Source: Hirsutella rhossiliensis
Taxonomy: Eukaryota; Ascomycota; Sordariomycetes; Hypocreales; Ophiocordycipitaceae
Length of the DNA: 64,000 nt
Direction: 5' to 3'
Assembly: GCF_020360975.1 (NCBI RefSeq)
Contig: NW_025408672.1
Location: 1,302,001 to 1,366,000 of the forward strand
Below, in pieces: positions 1-10,462 of the stretch. Every line of letters starts with the position of its first letter. Within the stretch, counting starts at the first letter, position 1. The notes beneath the pieces were generated by a model. It was given only the letters and a program-made list of their open reading frames with translations, ran no database searches and was not told the DNA's origin. The position numbers and the translations under genes were made by a program.

Positions 1-501
1 ACCCCTGACCATGACAAAGCGGGACGAGCCGTCCAGGCGCGCGCCAAAGGGCAAGAAGGGCAAGGTACACAGTACCCACCAATGGCTGGCATCTAGACGC
101 GCCCCCGCACGCGTCTCTCTCGTCATCTCCTCTTCATCCCTTGGTTTGTTTCGCTACACAGCACGCTTCTGCGCCCCAGATTCGTACTTACCCCGACGGC
201 TTACGCCCGAGACCGAACACCCGACTCGAAGGCCTTCCAGAGAGTCGGCGCGCGGGAGATAAGAGCCGGCGGCGCAAGGACCGGGAGCGAGAAGCCCCCT
301 TCGTCCCGCCGGAGCGAGCGAGCGCAGGACGGCCGGGACTCTCCCCCGGTGTCTGGACTTGGTTCCTCGACGCGCGCGCCCTCGCACGGCTCCGTCGCTG
401 CACCTATTCCAACGTGCGCGTGCGCCCTCTCGCGCGCCGTTGCGGACCCACACACACAAACACACTCTACGAACGCAACGCACGCGCGCACGCGGAGAGC
501 A
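1..501. other. Region upstream of CDC26; no confident gene
   Basis: The first 500 bases contain overlapping open frames on both strands, but none looks like a conserved protein. An open frame from 11 begins with a basic, lysine-rich segment followed near 65 by a GT that could be a donor, so it might be the tail end of a gene that lies mostly outside the window; I cannot support this further. The rest is pyrimidine- and CA-rich (a CA-rich run near 450-465) and probably holds the promoter and 5' UTR of CDC26. Confidence 0.4.
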
Positions 502-711
502 ATGCTCCGCCGCCCGCCCACGACGCTCGCCATCACGGCCGAGGACGTGGCCGCCTACGAGGACCGCCGCGCCGCCGAGGCCCTGCACGCCGAGGCCCAG
601 CTGCAGCTGCAGCAGCCGGACGCCGCCGCCGCCGCCGCGCCGCCTCGGCAGGTGAGTCCGCGCCGCGCGCGGGAGGAGCGGATTGGTGTGGCGCGTCGTG
701 CGGGCCGGTGA
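502..711 (+). CDS. CDC26: Anaphase-promoting complex subunit CDC26 (APC12)
   Basis: Single-exon gene of 69 residues, matching the very small size of this family. The N-terminus starts MLRRPPTTLAIT followed by EDVAAYEDRRAA, the conserved Cdc26 segment that inserts into the TPR groove of Apc6/Cdc16 and stabilises the anaphase-promoting complex, a nuclear cell-cycle ubiquitin ligase. A Gln/Ala-rich linker follows and the protein closes with RAREERIGVARR, a basic ending that I associate with fungal members. The ATG at 502 is chosen because the conserved motif begins at the initiator Met; upstream in-frame sequence is unlike a protein. A CAG/GTGAGT at 649-657 looks like a splice donor, but splicing there would remove the conserved-looking C-terminus, so I keep it unspliced. 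Confidence 0.85.
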   Translation: MLRRPPTTLAITAEDVAAYEDRRAAEALHAEAQLQLQQPDAAAAAAPPRQVSPRRAREERIGVARRAGR

Positions 712-1471
712 CGGGGGTTGGCGGGGAGGGAGTTCGTCCCGAATGGGGGGCTGTGCGCGTTGCGCCGCTTTGAGTTGCTTGGAGCGGTCGTGGGCGTCGG
801 CGTGATGGGGTGGTGAAGGGTTGGACCAGGGTGCCGCGCGAGGCTGGGTGGGCCATGGTCTGGACGACGACGACGATGACTATGGCAGCGACCGAGGCAG
901 CGGCGCACCCGCGTTGAACAAGGCCCGACGACGAGCAAGCCAAGGCGCGCCAAACCCGCTCCCTCGCCCTCGCCAGCCCGCAGCCAAGAGTCGCGACGCC
1001 CGGCTACAACACCAAGCTACGAATCCTCCCTTCGGACAGCAGAAACCTCGCACCTACGCCGGCAACGGTGGGGAAACTGCGCCGTCATGACTTCCGACGC
1101 CGCAGAATACGTGTTGTCCCCCTTGGACAAAGCTTCGCTCGCACAACACCACACACCCCGCGGTCGACGTCTCCCCCTCAAGCAGAGGCTCGTCAACTAC
1201 GGCCTCGAAAGCGGTGGCTGGATACACAACAGAGTAAACATTCATGCATTCCCATGTACATATAACTCGTGCCGCATTCTTCAATTTCATGTGCTTTTCA
1301 TGCGCCACTCGGACTTCTAGCACCCCCCCCCCCGTGCATAGTATAAGCCCAAACACCCATTAATGTACGGATACGTGTTTCTACTATACAATTTACGCAA
1401 TGCTTCTGCCCACCGTAAAGAATGCCCCGTCGCCCATGCAGACCAACGTCGCGGCCAAACCAAAGCCATGC
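712..1471. other. Convergent 3' intergenic region between CDC26 and the CDC1-like gene
   Basis: Presumed 3' UTRs of two genes that face each other. Open frames here (for example 821-1090 on the plus strand and 1054-1356 on the minus strand) have no recognisable features. An uninterrupted run of 11 C lies at 1323-1333. Nothing else stands out. Confidence 0.5.
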
Positions 1472-3562
1472 TCACCCCTTCCTCGCCAAGTACGCCCAAA
1501 ACACGGCTGCCATCCACGCGACCCTCCACGTCGTCGTCCACATCTCCCTGCCAAACGTTCCCAGCACCCGCCGCCCCCTGCCCGTTTTCCACTCCTTGCC
1601 GCCGTCGTAAAAGTCGGTGTCGAGCTTGATGCGCGGCCCGCCCTCTTCGCCCGCCCACCCCCATCGCCGGCTCTGCCTGCTCTTCTTGGACGACGACCAC
1701 CGCGAGCCCCTGTCCATGGCCGTCAAGTTGTTGCGCGCGCCCGACGTCGCCGCCGCTGCCGTAGGGCGGAGGGGCGCATGGCGTGGAGAGACGATTGGCG
1801 GCTCCGCCTTGGCCTTTTCTTGGTAGACGGGAAGCACGGCCGTGCATGGCTTCTCAGGCTCCAGCGCAAACGGCTTCAGGTGGATAATGGGCACGAGAAA
1901 GGCTCGCGCGGCGAGGATGACGAGGGTGAGCATCACAAAGGCAGCGTACCTGATGTAGGTGCCAATCTGGTTCGGCAGCAGGCAGAGGTGCGCCTGCAGC
2001 GTCTTCTCGGGCGACCCGGGCATCGGCTTCCCGTCGACGCCAACCGGATTGTAGAGGCTGGCCATGACGAAGCCCGGCGTGGGCACTCCCATGGCCATGC
2101 TGAAGCTCTTGACCGTAATCTCCCGCACGCCGCCCCTCGACTCCGCGTGCACCAGCTCGCAGTAGTCGTGATCGTCGCCGGAAAACACGTGGGTGACGTT
2201 GCCGACGCTCTTGATGAGCTTGACCGAGTCCTCCTGGTTCAGCACGTTCTGGTACTGATAGCCGGCCGCCACGGAGATGGCATTGCGATGGTCCGGACTG
2301 ACTGGACCCGTCTGGCCCTTGGGCGGCCTCGTCGGCGGCCAGTGCTCGCGGTGCGGACCGCATGGCGTCCCTGGGTCGCGATACAGCGGCACGTGCGTGA
2401 GGAGGATGGTAGGCCAGTCGGGGCTGTTGGCGTCGCCACTCTTAGGCCATCGGCTGACGTCTGAGCTGCCCAGGTCTTCCACCTTGTGACTGAATCTCGG
2501 CCGCGGCTCTACAGCGTGCCACGCCCTCAACTCTTCCTGGACCGCCCTCCGTTTGGCGGTCTGGACCTGGCCCAGAAACTCGTTGACGGGGCCATATATG
2601 GGTCGCAAGTCGTGGCTGTTCTTGTACAAGGACGTGTCGGCGCTCAACGAGACGGTGTCGACCGACACAATCGTGTGGTTTCCAATGACATCGACGCGGT
2701 TGACGTCGCCAAAGAAGGCGCTGAAGCGGTCGCGGACAGGGACCTGGACCTGGGCACCGAATCCCAGGTCATGGTTGCCCGGCAAGCTTGCGACGAGCTT
2801 CCGCCCCCTCTGCCACGGCCCCGGAGCGTCGCCTCCGACGTTCCACGAGTCGGTAAAGATGCCGTTGAAGCGCCGGTACTCGCGAAGCCAGTAGTCGTCG
2901 CCGTACTTGCGATGCCACGTCTTAACCCACTTCTTCTCCTGGCCGGACCGGTCGTTGCCCCATTTGGGGTCTACGAAGCCGCCCAGCCGCGTCTTCCACT
3001 CGCGCCCGCCGTCGAAGAGATCGCCGAGGAAGAAGAGGCTGTCGGGATGGAGCTGGCGCTGGAGGGCGGCGAAGCCTCGCCGCATGTAGTTGTCGGTGAT
3101 GAGGACCGTCAGGGCCGACAGCGGCCACGGGCGGCCGGGGTACGAGTGCGGATCGATGATTTGAGGGTCGGCGACGAAGATCAGGTGGTGAGGCCTCGCT
3201 CCTTTGGGCTGGTGGTTTGACTCGGTTAGCAAAACAGTCGCCTTGGGGCCAGCTTCGCCACGTACCCATTTCTCCCAATTCTTCCAGGCGCAGTCTTCAA
3301 CCTTGCTGTCAAAGACCCAGCGCTCTCCCCACATGAGTATCACCACCCACACGAGGACCAGCGCGTGCGGGAAGCTCAGCAGCCGCCGGGGAGCCAGATT
3401 CCTGCCCATTCGATCCAGCACGCTCCGCGTCAGCACCGTCGCGGAATGCCTCCCCGGGCCGCGAGCCCATGTCCATAGCGGCTGCACCCGTCGCCACGAG
3501 GTGCGGTACAGCCTGTGCAGCTTCGATACGATTCGACGATCCATCGTCGTCGTCGTCGTCAT
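1472..3562 (-). CDS. CDC1: CDC1/TED1-type membrane metallophosphoesterase
   Basis: Single exon, 696 residues. It belongs to the calcineurin-like phosphoesterases of the Cdc1/Ted1/MPPE1 group, which act in the ER/Golgi on ethanolamine phosphate of GPI-anchor glycans and in Mn-dependent homeostasis (family knowledge). Visible signatures in order: one N-terminal membrane segment (about residues 61-79), the metal-binding blocks VADPQI (D132), GDLFDGG (D181, D184), GNHD (262-265), a THVPLY block and GDDHDY, then a C-terminal hydrophobic segment starting near YIRYAAFVMLTL. A Ser/Arg-rich cytosolic tail and a final Trp-rich hydrophobic stretch follow. The ATG at 3562 is followed by a Thr run and a second ATG six codons later, either of which could be used. 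Whether it is the Cdc1 or the Ted1 paralog cannot be decided from the sequence alone. Confidence 0.88.
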   Translation of the reverse strand: MTTTTTMDRRIVSKLHRLYRTSWRRVQPLWTWARGPGRHSATVLTRSVLDRMGRNLAPRRLLSFPHALVLVWVVILMWGERWVFDSKVEDCAWKNWEKWVRGEAGPKATVLLTESNHQPKGARPHHLIFVADPQIIDPHSYPGRPWPLSALTVLITDNYMRRGFAALQRQLHPDSLFFLGDLFDGGREWKTRLGGFVDPKWGNDRSGQEKKWVKTWHRKYGDDYWLREYRRFNGIFTDSWNVGGDAPGPWQRGRKLVASLPGNHDLGFGAQVQVPVRDRFSAFFGDVNRVDVIGNHTIVSVDTVSLSADTSLYKNSHDLRPIYGPVNEFLGQVQTAKRRAVQEELRAWHAVEPRPRFSHKVEDLGSSDVSRWPKSGDANSPDWPTILLTHVPLYRDPGTPCGPHREHWPPTRPPKGQTGPVSPDHRNAISVAAGYQYQNVLNQEDSVKLIKSVGNVTHVFSGDDHDYCELVHAESRGGVREITVKSFSMAMGVPTPGFVMASLYNPVGVDGKPMPGSPEKTLQAHLCLLPNQIGTYIRYAAFVMLTLVILAARAFLVPIIHLKPFALEPEKPCTAVLPVYQEKAKAEPPIVSPRHAPLRPTAAAATSGARNNLTAMDRGSRWSSSKKSRQSRRWGWAGEEGGPRIKLDTDFYDGGKEWKTGRGRRVLGTFGREMWTTTWRVAWMAAVFWAYLARKG

Positions 3563-4302
3563 GGCCCGTCACCAGGCCATAACCCCTCTTTCGCCTTTAG
3601 ACGTGAAGGAATCGGACGCTAGCGAGCGAGACACGGCACGAGGGATCTCGGTCAACCGACTTGAGAGAGGCGTGAGCTCGAAGGAAGAAAAGGGGGAGAG
3701 GCAGAGAGGCAGAGGAAGGGGGATGGTGCTGGCGGCGACGGGCGTTGAACGGCGAGAAGAGCGACTTGGGATCAGAAAGGCGCGGCCTAGTACGGATGAA
3801 GAAGCAATAGTGAAGCCAAGGGACCAAACGCGGAGATCAAACGCGGATCGCGCAGCTGTTGTGAATGACTGGGGTCGGGTGGGTGAGAGACTTCGGACAA
3901 GCCCAAATGTAGCGCTTGGCGGAAGGTTCCATGCCCTCCCCACTCTAGTTACAGTGGTTCCGCTCACCACTAATCCACTAATCCACTGATCCACTGATCC
4001 ACTGATCCAACAGGCGAACAGGCCGCACACTTCGATGCTCGAGATGGCTTCAGTCTCGCATGCGTCACCCCTTCCCACTGAAATGACAGCGTGAATGGCG
4101 GTATTTCGCTTCATCCAGTCACCTCGTTGCACGGCTCCCACGCACAAACCAATAACAAAGTTTTAAAAAAAAACTCCCAATAGTAAGACTCTTCTTTCCT
4201 TTTCCCCCCTACAGCCCTGGCGCCCAACGCATGCCGTCCAATTGCCCAAAGAAAAGACGAACCACGCAGAGCCAACATATCATAAACCGAGACACACCCG
4301 TC
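3563..4302. other. Intergenic region upstream of the CDC1-like gene and downstream of the PhoD-like gene
   Basis: This 740-bp spacer holds the promoter of the CDC1-like gene (minus strand) and the 3' UTR of the PhoD-like gene. A minus-strand open frame at 3569-4147 exists but has no recognisable domain and is not called. It contains an 8-bp tandem repeat at 3967-4006 (separate entry) and a CT-rich patch near 4190-4215. Confidence 0.5.
3967..4006. repeat. 8-bp tandem repeat, five copies
   Basis: Five head-to-tail copies of an octamer: two of CCACTAAT followed by three of CCACTGAT. The ordered split between the two variants suggests stepwise expansion. It lies about 400-440 bp upstream of the CDC1-like start codon. 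Confidence 0.9.
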
Positions 4303-7300
4303 TCATCGCACCGGGTATTCCTCTTCGTCTTCGTCACTCGTCACGTCGTCCTCGTAATCATTAGACTTGGCCCTCGCGCCCTTCTTCCTAAAGCTAAACA
4401 GCCGCTTCAGTCCGCTCATTTCAGCCCCCCCGCCCTTCTGTGCCAAGTCGTCCTCGGCAGGGTCATACTCGTACTGCAGCCGCGGCACGAGTATCCGGTA
4501 CGGGACCGTGATTCCGGCCGGATCCTGGGCATTAACCTCGACGTTGAGTCGGATATCCAGTCCCTCCTCCAGGTCCACCTTGTACTTCTCGGCCTGGCGC
4601 ATCTGCTTCGCCGACAGCCCGGTCGGCGTCCTGTGAAAAGTTGGCATGGCCACCATGTCCGGCTCGCTATGGCCAGGTAGGCGCTGGTTGCTGATTGTTT
4701 GCGCTCGGCGCGGCGGTCCAGAGGTGAACTGAGACTCATCGCCCACTGTATACTCATCCTGCCCAGCAACAGCGTTGTGCGCATTGGACGCATGTGCTGC
4801 ATGTGGTGAAGCGTACCCATGGTCCAGGTAAGCACCGTTGCCGGCCCATCGACCGTTGGCGCGGTCTCCACCAAGTCGACTCTCGCTCGTATGTCGCCCG
4901 GGTTCCGGATATCCTCTCGCCTCGGCCTCGCCACGGCCAAGAGACATGGTTCTGCCCAGCATACCGGGACGCTGCTTATCGGTCGAGCTTCGACGGGAAA
5001 GGCTGCGGAACAGACCCATCCTGCCGGACACGGGCGGCCGGGAGCCTCGTAGAGACTCTCGAGCTCCGTCTGGGCGGGTGGACTCTGCTTTGCGTCTCGA
5101 AGACAATCTCCGAAAAATCCCCCCTCCTGCGCCTGGTGGTGGGCTCCGGCTTGCATCACGAGCAGACATTGGCGGTGTTGGTGGCGGCGTGGTGCCGGGC
5201 ATCCATTGGCGGATGGAGCACCAGTTCCGATGCGGCAGGAGATGTTTGTTGCTCCTAGATCTGCCATCGATCCCCTCATGGAATAGGGGGATCATACCCT
5301 CGTCCGTCTGTTTGTCGAAATGATGCACCTTGTTTCGCTTGCTGAGAGCATCCGCCAGCAGGTCCGACGGCGGCATGTTGGCCACGGCCGACGAGATGAT
5401 GTTTGGCATATATCTCGGATCCCTGTGCTTTGCAAGCCCCAACTTCGGGTTCGAGTAAAACTGGCCCACCGCGGCCATGCTGACGTTACCGCTGTCAAAG
5501 GGAAAGGATCAATTAGCAGACGAGATAGGCAGTAGGCTGTCTCCAGCTCGGCCCTCAGCGGCAACATACCTCAAGATGGTGATGCGCATCGACTTGTCGA
5601 TTGCCAGGTCCTGTAAATCTTCCATGACGATACTGCGCTCATGTTTGTGGTTCCTGGCAACCCAGTGACCGTTTACGTCGTCTTGCATTTCGGCCCGACC
5701 GTCGATGCTATTGAGTGATTTGCCAAAGACGCCGGTTCTGCCCAACGCCTTGACGGGGCTCATGAACTTCGAGGTAAAGCTGTAATTTCGTCAGCGATGA
5801 GGTCCACTACAGCTCGCCGGCCCAAGAGCGACTCACAAGTTCTCCAACCAGTCAAACCGGGGATAGGCAATGGGGAGCGCGGAGAGCACAAGAAGATGTT
5901 CAATCTGGCCCCGTCGTATCTCTGCGTATAGCCGGTTCATAATCTTTTCCCACGTCTTCTCCCTCATCACATTATTCTCGGTCCGCTCCGTTCGGCAGTC
6001 GACGGCGAGTAAGGCGACCTTGCCTCCCAAGGATAAGAAGACGCTGCGGCTCAGCTCATGTATGTAAGGCCCAGTCTGGAGTCCGAGGATCCAGCTCGGC
6101 TCAGAGTTCTCCGTCTCTGTGACCAAGCTTTGATGCTGGAAGAGCATGTAGTATTTAAAGGCCACGGACCCCAGCCCGCAAAAAACAGGACCATTCATGT
6201 CGTGGTGGGGATAAGACCCGTAGCCGTCCAAGATATCATGGTCGTCGTACATGTTTACCATTGGTATCTGCGAGGTGGCGAGCCCATAGAGGCCCTGAGA
6301 AAACCACATGCAGTAGCGCTCGAGATAGAATGCTTCCAGTTCGTCTTGCATCTCAACTGTGAATGGCGCGCTTTCCTTCTCCAGAGGATCCCTCATTTCG
6401 AGCCAGTCGCTGAGGAGACCACACTCATACGCGACAGGATCGTTGAAAATTTGGTTGCCGCCGCCAATCATGACGTGGAATGGCTGCGTTTGGTGCGTGT
6501 TCAACACATCCCGCCACATCGGGTCCGGACCGCTCAGCTCGTCGGGCCTGGCGCCGGCGCCGAAGCCGTTGCCGCTGTAGAACATGATGTTCATTGCGCG
6601 AGCTCGGCACGGGACCCAAAACCCCATGCATGGACCGCGATTGATGCGATACGCGATACGCTGCTGCTTGTCACGCAACTCGACTTCGATGTTGAACCGC
6701 CAAAAGGTGCAGCCTCGCTCGCTGTGGAGGCGGAAGCCTCTCACGTCTTTGTACTTCTGCATCTTCTCGCCATCGGCGTTGGCCGCCTTGATGCGACGGG
6801 CAAATGACCCAGGCAGGTCCGGCGAACCGTCCGCAGGCATCCCTTCAGGCGGGCTTCTTGTCGCTTCGAACAGGCCATTATCTGTTTCATCCCGCGAGAC
6901 GTCTCTGGCTTCTTCTATGTGCTCCACTGGGCGCACGTACAAGGTCTCGCCTCTTCGGCCCAGTTTCGGGTGGCCGGCGATCGGATCCACGTACTCTGGT
7001 GGCAGCTCACCGTCCACCAGCTCAGGGGGCGGCGGCAGTAGAGCCACGTTTTGGACAAAGAGACGAAGCATCGGAGCGATCTCGTAGGACGACTCGGAGT
7101 CTTTGGTGACGATCATGACGCTGCCTCTCCAAGTCTCTCGTTCAGACATGACACTATCGCCGCGAGGGGTTCGTGCGGGAAACCTCTCGCGACGAGTGCC
7201 GCAGTATCTCAAGAGCGGGCCGCACTTAAGGTACAGAGGCGGTTTGAATCGCGTGGGGGCTGAGAGGCGACGTTAGCAGGTCATATCAGGAGAGTGGCCT

Positions 7301-9150
7301 GAGCAGCCCGACTTACCGTTTGTATCGTCATACTCGCCGTCGAAAGCCTCAGCTCTTCGCTGCATATGGGCGCGACTGTCGCCGGGGCCTCGCCCACCGC
7401 CCTCCCACCAAGCCTGGTTCTTGTCGACCGCGAACGGCTGCTCGTGCCTGAGATCCAAGAGTGTGCCGGAAAGAGCCCCCGTCGTACCCTTCTTCCATTC
7501 ATCCATCCACTCCGGCGGTTGATACAATCCTGCCCCAGGACGCAGGTCATCGACATCTCTATACGGGGGCCTTGTGTCGTGTTGGTGATACGAAGCATCC
7601 GACAACTGTCCGCTGCCTCGTCGACCCAGTGACTCGGAGGGCGCGCCTGCACTCCGCTGAGCTGCATCCTCTGCCTCAACTGCTCGTGCTGGGTTTAAGG
7701 ATTGGCCTCTCGCATTCCCTGAGAAACTATCCCCTGAGGGCCCGTGATCTCTGTCATAAACCGGCTCGGCGGGACGGCGCATACCCTGAGCCTGTTCCCA
7801 CGCTGGGAGTCTGCCCCTCCCACCAGGGCCCCGAAGATCCCTTGCATCTGGTGAAGGTGACGGGATTGACGGAAGTTCCTTGTTTCTGGTCGACAACGGA
7901 ACAGCCTTGGCTGACAGCTCCTGGAATACTTGGGCTGTCGGACGGCTCTGCTCATGATAATGAGCGTCTCCTGGTGGCTCTTTTCTCAGTTTGTTGCTCC
8001 CTCTGCGGGCCATGGACAAGCCCTCATCACCTGTAGCCGGCCATGCTGGATTCCTTTCCTCGCTTGGCAGTGTTGGCTCGTTTCGTGCAGCACGCTCGCG
8101 GAAGCTGAGATTTCGTTGAAGAAGCCCAGGTCCAGCGGGCATTTGCGCCGGCATCGTTGTTTGCTGCAGAACAGCGTCGTGGTGACGGTTGTTGGAATCA
8201 TGAGATTGGAATCGAGACGGTGGTGTGGGCGGCGTCCGTGGAGCAGCAGCTTCCCGTACGGGCAGGGGAGCTGCTGTAGATAAGGAGGCCGATGCCGTGG
8301 TCAGAGCAGTTGGCGAGAGTGGGACCTCTCCATCGTTGTTGCGGACGTCGGACGGATGACGGTCATGAGACCGGTCCTGTTGGCCAGCAGGGACATCGCC
8401 GGCTCGCATCGCAGCTCTCTGCCTGGCTCTCTGTTCTGCCGCCTCCACCCGGGCCCTCTTCTCCTCCTTGGTCATGCTGTCGAGCGTCAGCTCAAGCTTT
8501 TGAAGCGGTGATCGGTCGTTTGCGAACATTCTACGGCGCTCCGATGATGCAGTCAATGAAGGTCTGGATTGGGCAGCTGCGTCTTGGTTGACGGCCGGGC
8601 CGTCTCTCCTGGCAGATGTTTCCTGGATTGGTCGCTGATAGGGCACCGTCTGCGCATCATATCTGGGATCATAGTGTCTTTGGAGTTCCATGTCGATTTG
8701 CTGGGCTTGGGGGGCGGCGTTTGTAAAGGTCGGATAGGTGTAGAGGGGGCCGTCGTTGCCATATGCGTGCCGATTGTTGACGGGCGGACCTCGAGAGACA
8801 TCGGGCGCGGATGGTGGAGTTGGGAGGGATAAAGGGTCATGATGATCGGCGGAAGAGGGATTCGCCTGCGCATCCAAGACGGTCCGTTGGACGGTGGCTC
8901 GGCGGTGTCCCGGACCCACGTCGTGAGCAGCAAAGTTGGGCTCAGTAGGCGAGCACGGACCGAAGGTGGGCTCAGTGGCTGTGGTTTGGGCCGATGGGCG
9001 AATCGACTTGCGACGAGGAAGCGCCATATCCATGGATTGCCTATAGTCGGGCGGCGGCGGACAGTAGTCGTTCTTGTCTGTCGCCATGCGCCTGGCGCCG
9101 TCTCTAGCCACGTTGGGCTCGGGCAGCTGACCCCAGTAGGGTGCGGACAT
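4303..9150 (-). CDS. PhoD-like phosphatase domain protein, large fungal type
   Basis: Four exons: complement(4303-5491, 5570-5779, 5837-7259, 7317-9150), giving 1,551 residues with all phases matching. Introns are 57, 57 and 78 nt in gene order. Exon 1 encodes about 610 residues of disordered Pro/Ser/Arg/Gln-rich sequence starting MSAPYWGQLP. The PhoD-like metallophosphatase domain fills exon 2 (about residues 620-1085), with IGGGNQIFNDP, a CMWFSQGL block, the metal-binding MYDDHDILDGYG (near residue 950), HHDMNGPVFCGLGS and a KVALLAVDCRTERT block. Exon 3 carries a short conserved MEDLQDLAIDKSMRITIL segment. The C-terminus is again disordered, with Arg/Ser-rich patches and an acidic end. Fungal proteins of this build are annotated as PhoD-like phosphatases, but substrate and location are not known to me. 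There is no signal peptide, so I infer a cytoplasmic protein. Confidence 0.85.
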
Positions 9151-10462
9151 GACGATGATGTCCGGGCTCGGGATGGGAGTTGGTGGCGGCGGCGCAGGTG
9201 AGAGATGGGAGTTGGAGCTGCGCGTGTGTGCGCAGATGTCGAACAGCTAAGTATGCAACTCTCTCAGCGGCCAGAGCTCACGACGATGCGAGGCACCATG
9301 CTGGACGGCGGATGCTGTGCAGGAAGAAATCAAGCAGCGCGAAGCTGCAGGCGGCCGCAACAGACTTTCCTTATCAAGGACCCGGCCATTGGGCAGGAAA
9401 ATGGGGAGGTTGTCGGCCTTGCTTGCAGTGAACGCTTGGCCGTGGACAAGGGTTGGATTGGAGGCGGCGCCCAAGCCTGGCCCGGCTCCGTGCTTCCGAT
9501 ACTGTAGGTACACATTAACAAGTTCCTACAGAGCTCATACTGTACAGAACGGCAGAGCTGCAAGTCATCATGCTGCCACTCACCATCGATGGCGGCAGAC
9601 GGCGAGGAAGAGGCGGTCGGCTGGGGAGCGAATGGTTGCAGTCGCCACTGGCGGCATCGGGCAGTGCTGCGGGTGAGTAGCGCTGCCTTGATGTTTGGTG
9701 AATAATTATCAGGTGGCTGGAAGTCTACCATGGCTGCAAGGCACCGGACCCCATGGTCGTACCGCGACTGGGGGCCACGAGGCGAGGCGGCTGGGGGTGG
9801 AGAAGGACTGATGGGCCAATGGAGGAAGGGAACAAGGCTTTGTTGTACAAAGCAAAGAGCATCGTGTTGAGACCAGCATGAGAAAAGAAAGGGGGAAATG
9901 GAAAAAGAGACCGTTTCGATGCAGCACGAAGAGGTAATAACAAGGTATCCAAGTACGTACCTACCTAGGCACCTGCCTACCAGGTACGTACCTTAAACAT
10001 GTACACGTAGGTACGGAGTACGTACAATACCTAGCTACCTAGGTACAAGTGCCTGCAAGACATAAATGCCCTGACCGCCAATCAACTCCACGCCAAGCGA
10101 GAGGCGGGAAGGGAAGGCCCGACGCTTCCTTCTCCAACCCCCGCCCCGCGTCTCCTGCCGCTGCCGCTGGACTAGCGCAACTGCCGCGCAAACGCACTGC
10201 GGACTCGGTACGTATCAAAAGAAGTGATGCTCAAGCTCACTCGTAAGAAACGAACTTTTTGTCTCTGAACTCGAAGACAGAAATACGTCTGCTCAATTCT
10301 CTCAAATTGAACTTGCCTACCATGTATTCGTATTCACAGCCTAAAGTACACCCTTGTGAAGCTGCCCTGATTGAACAGGCAGGTGGGAGATGGCAAGCAT
10401 AGCAAGCATAGCAAGTCAATTTTGACCACCAACGTCGCAGCCGTGTCTGACACTCCGTCATT
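9151..10462. other. Intergenic region upstream of the PhoD-like gene
   Basis: 1.3 kb between the PhoD-like start (minus strand) and the ceramidase stop (minus strand). Small open frames on both strands have no recognisable content. The most likely content is the PhoD-like 5' UTR and promoter and the ceramidase 3' UTR. A striking GTAC/CCTAGG-rich block at 9951-10045 is entered separately. Confidence 0.5.
9951..10045. repeat. Dense cluster of palindromic CCTAGGTA/GTACGTAC motifs
   Basis: Within about 95 bp the sequence repeats GTACGTACC, TACCTAGG, TACCTAGGTA and AGGTACGTACC in both orientations, plus one TACGGAGTA (10012-10020). It can fold back on itself in several ways. Similar CCTAGG/GTACC strings recur near 27392-27402, 53531-53540, 55377-55403 and 60602-60610, all outside genes. 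I read it as a low-complexity intergenic block, possibly the remnant of a small inverted-repeat element. Confidence 0.6.

Noticed and set aside
652..1090. Intron and second exon for CDC26 using GTGAGT at 652
   Set aside because: The unspliced frame ends with the RAREERIG-type C-terminus I expect for fungal Cdc26, and no convincing downstream exon was found.
3569..4147. 192-residue minus-strand open frame upstream of the CDC1-like gene
   Set aside because: No domain and only weak hydrophobic stretches; more likely leader sequence of the CDC1-like gene.
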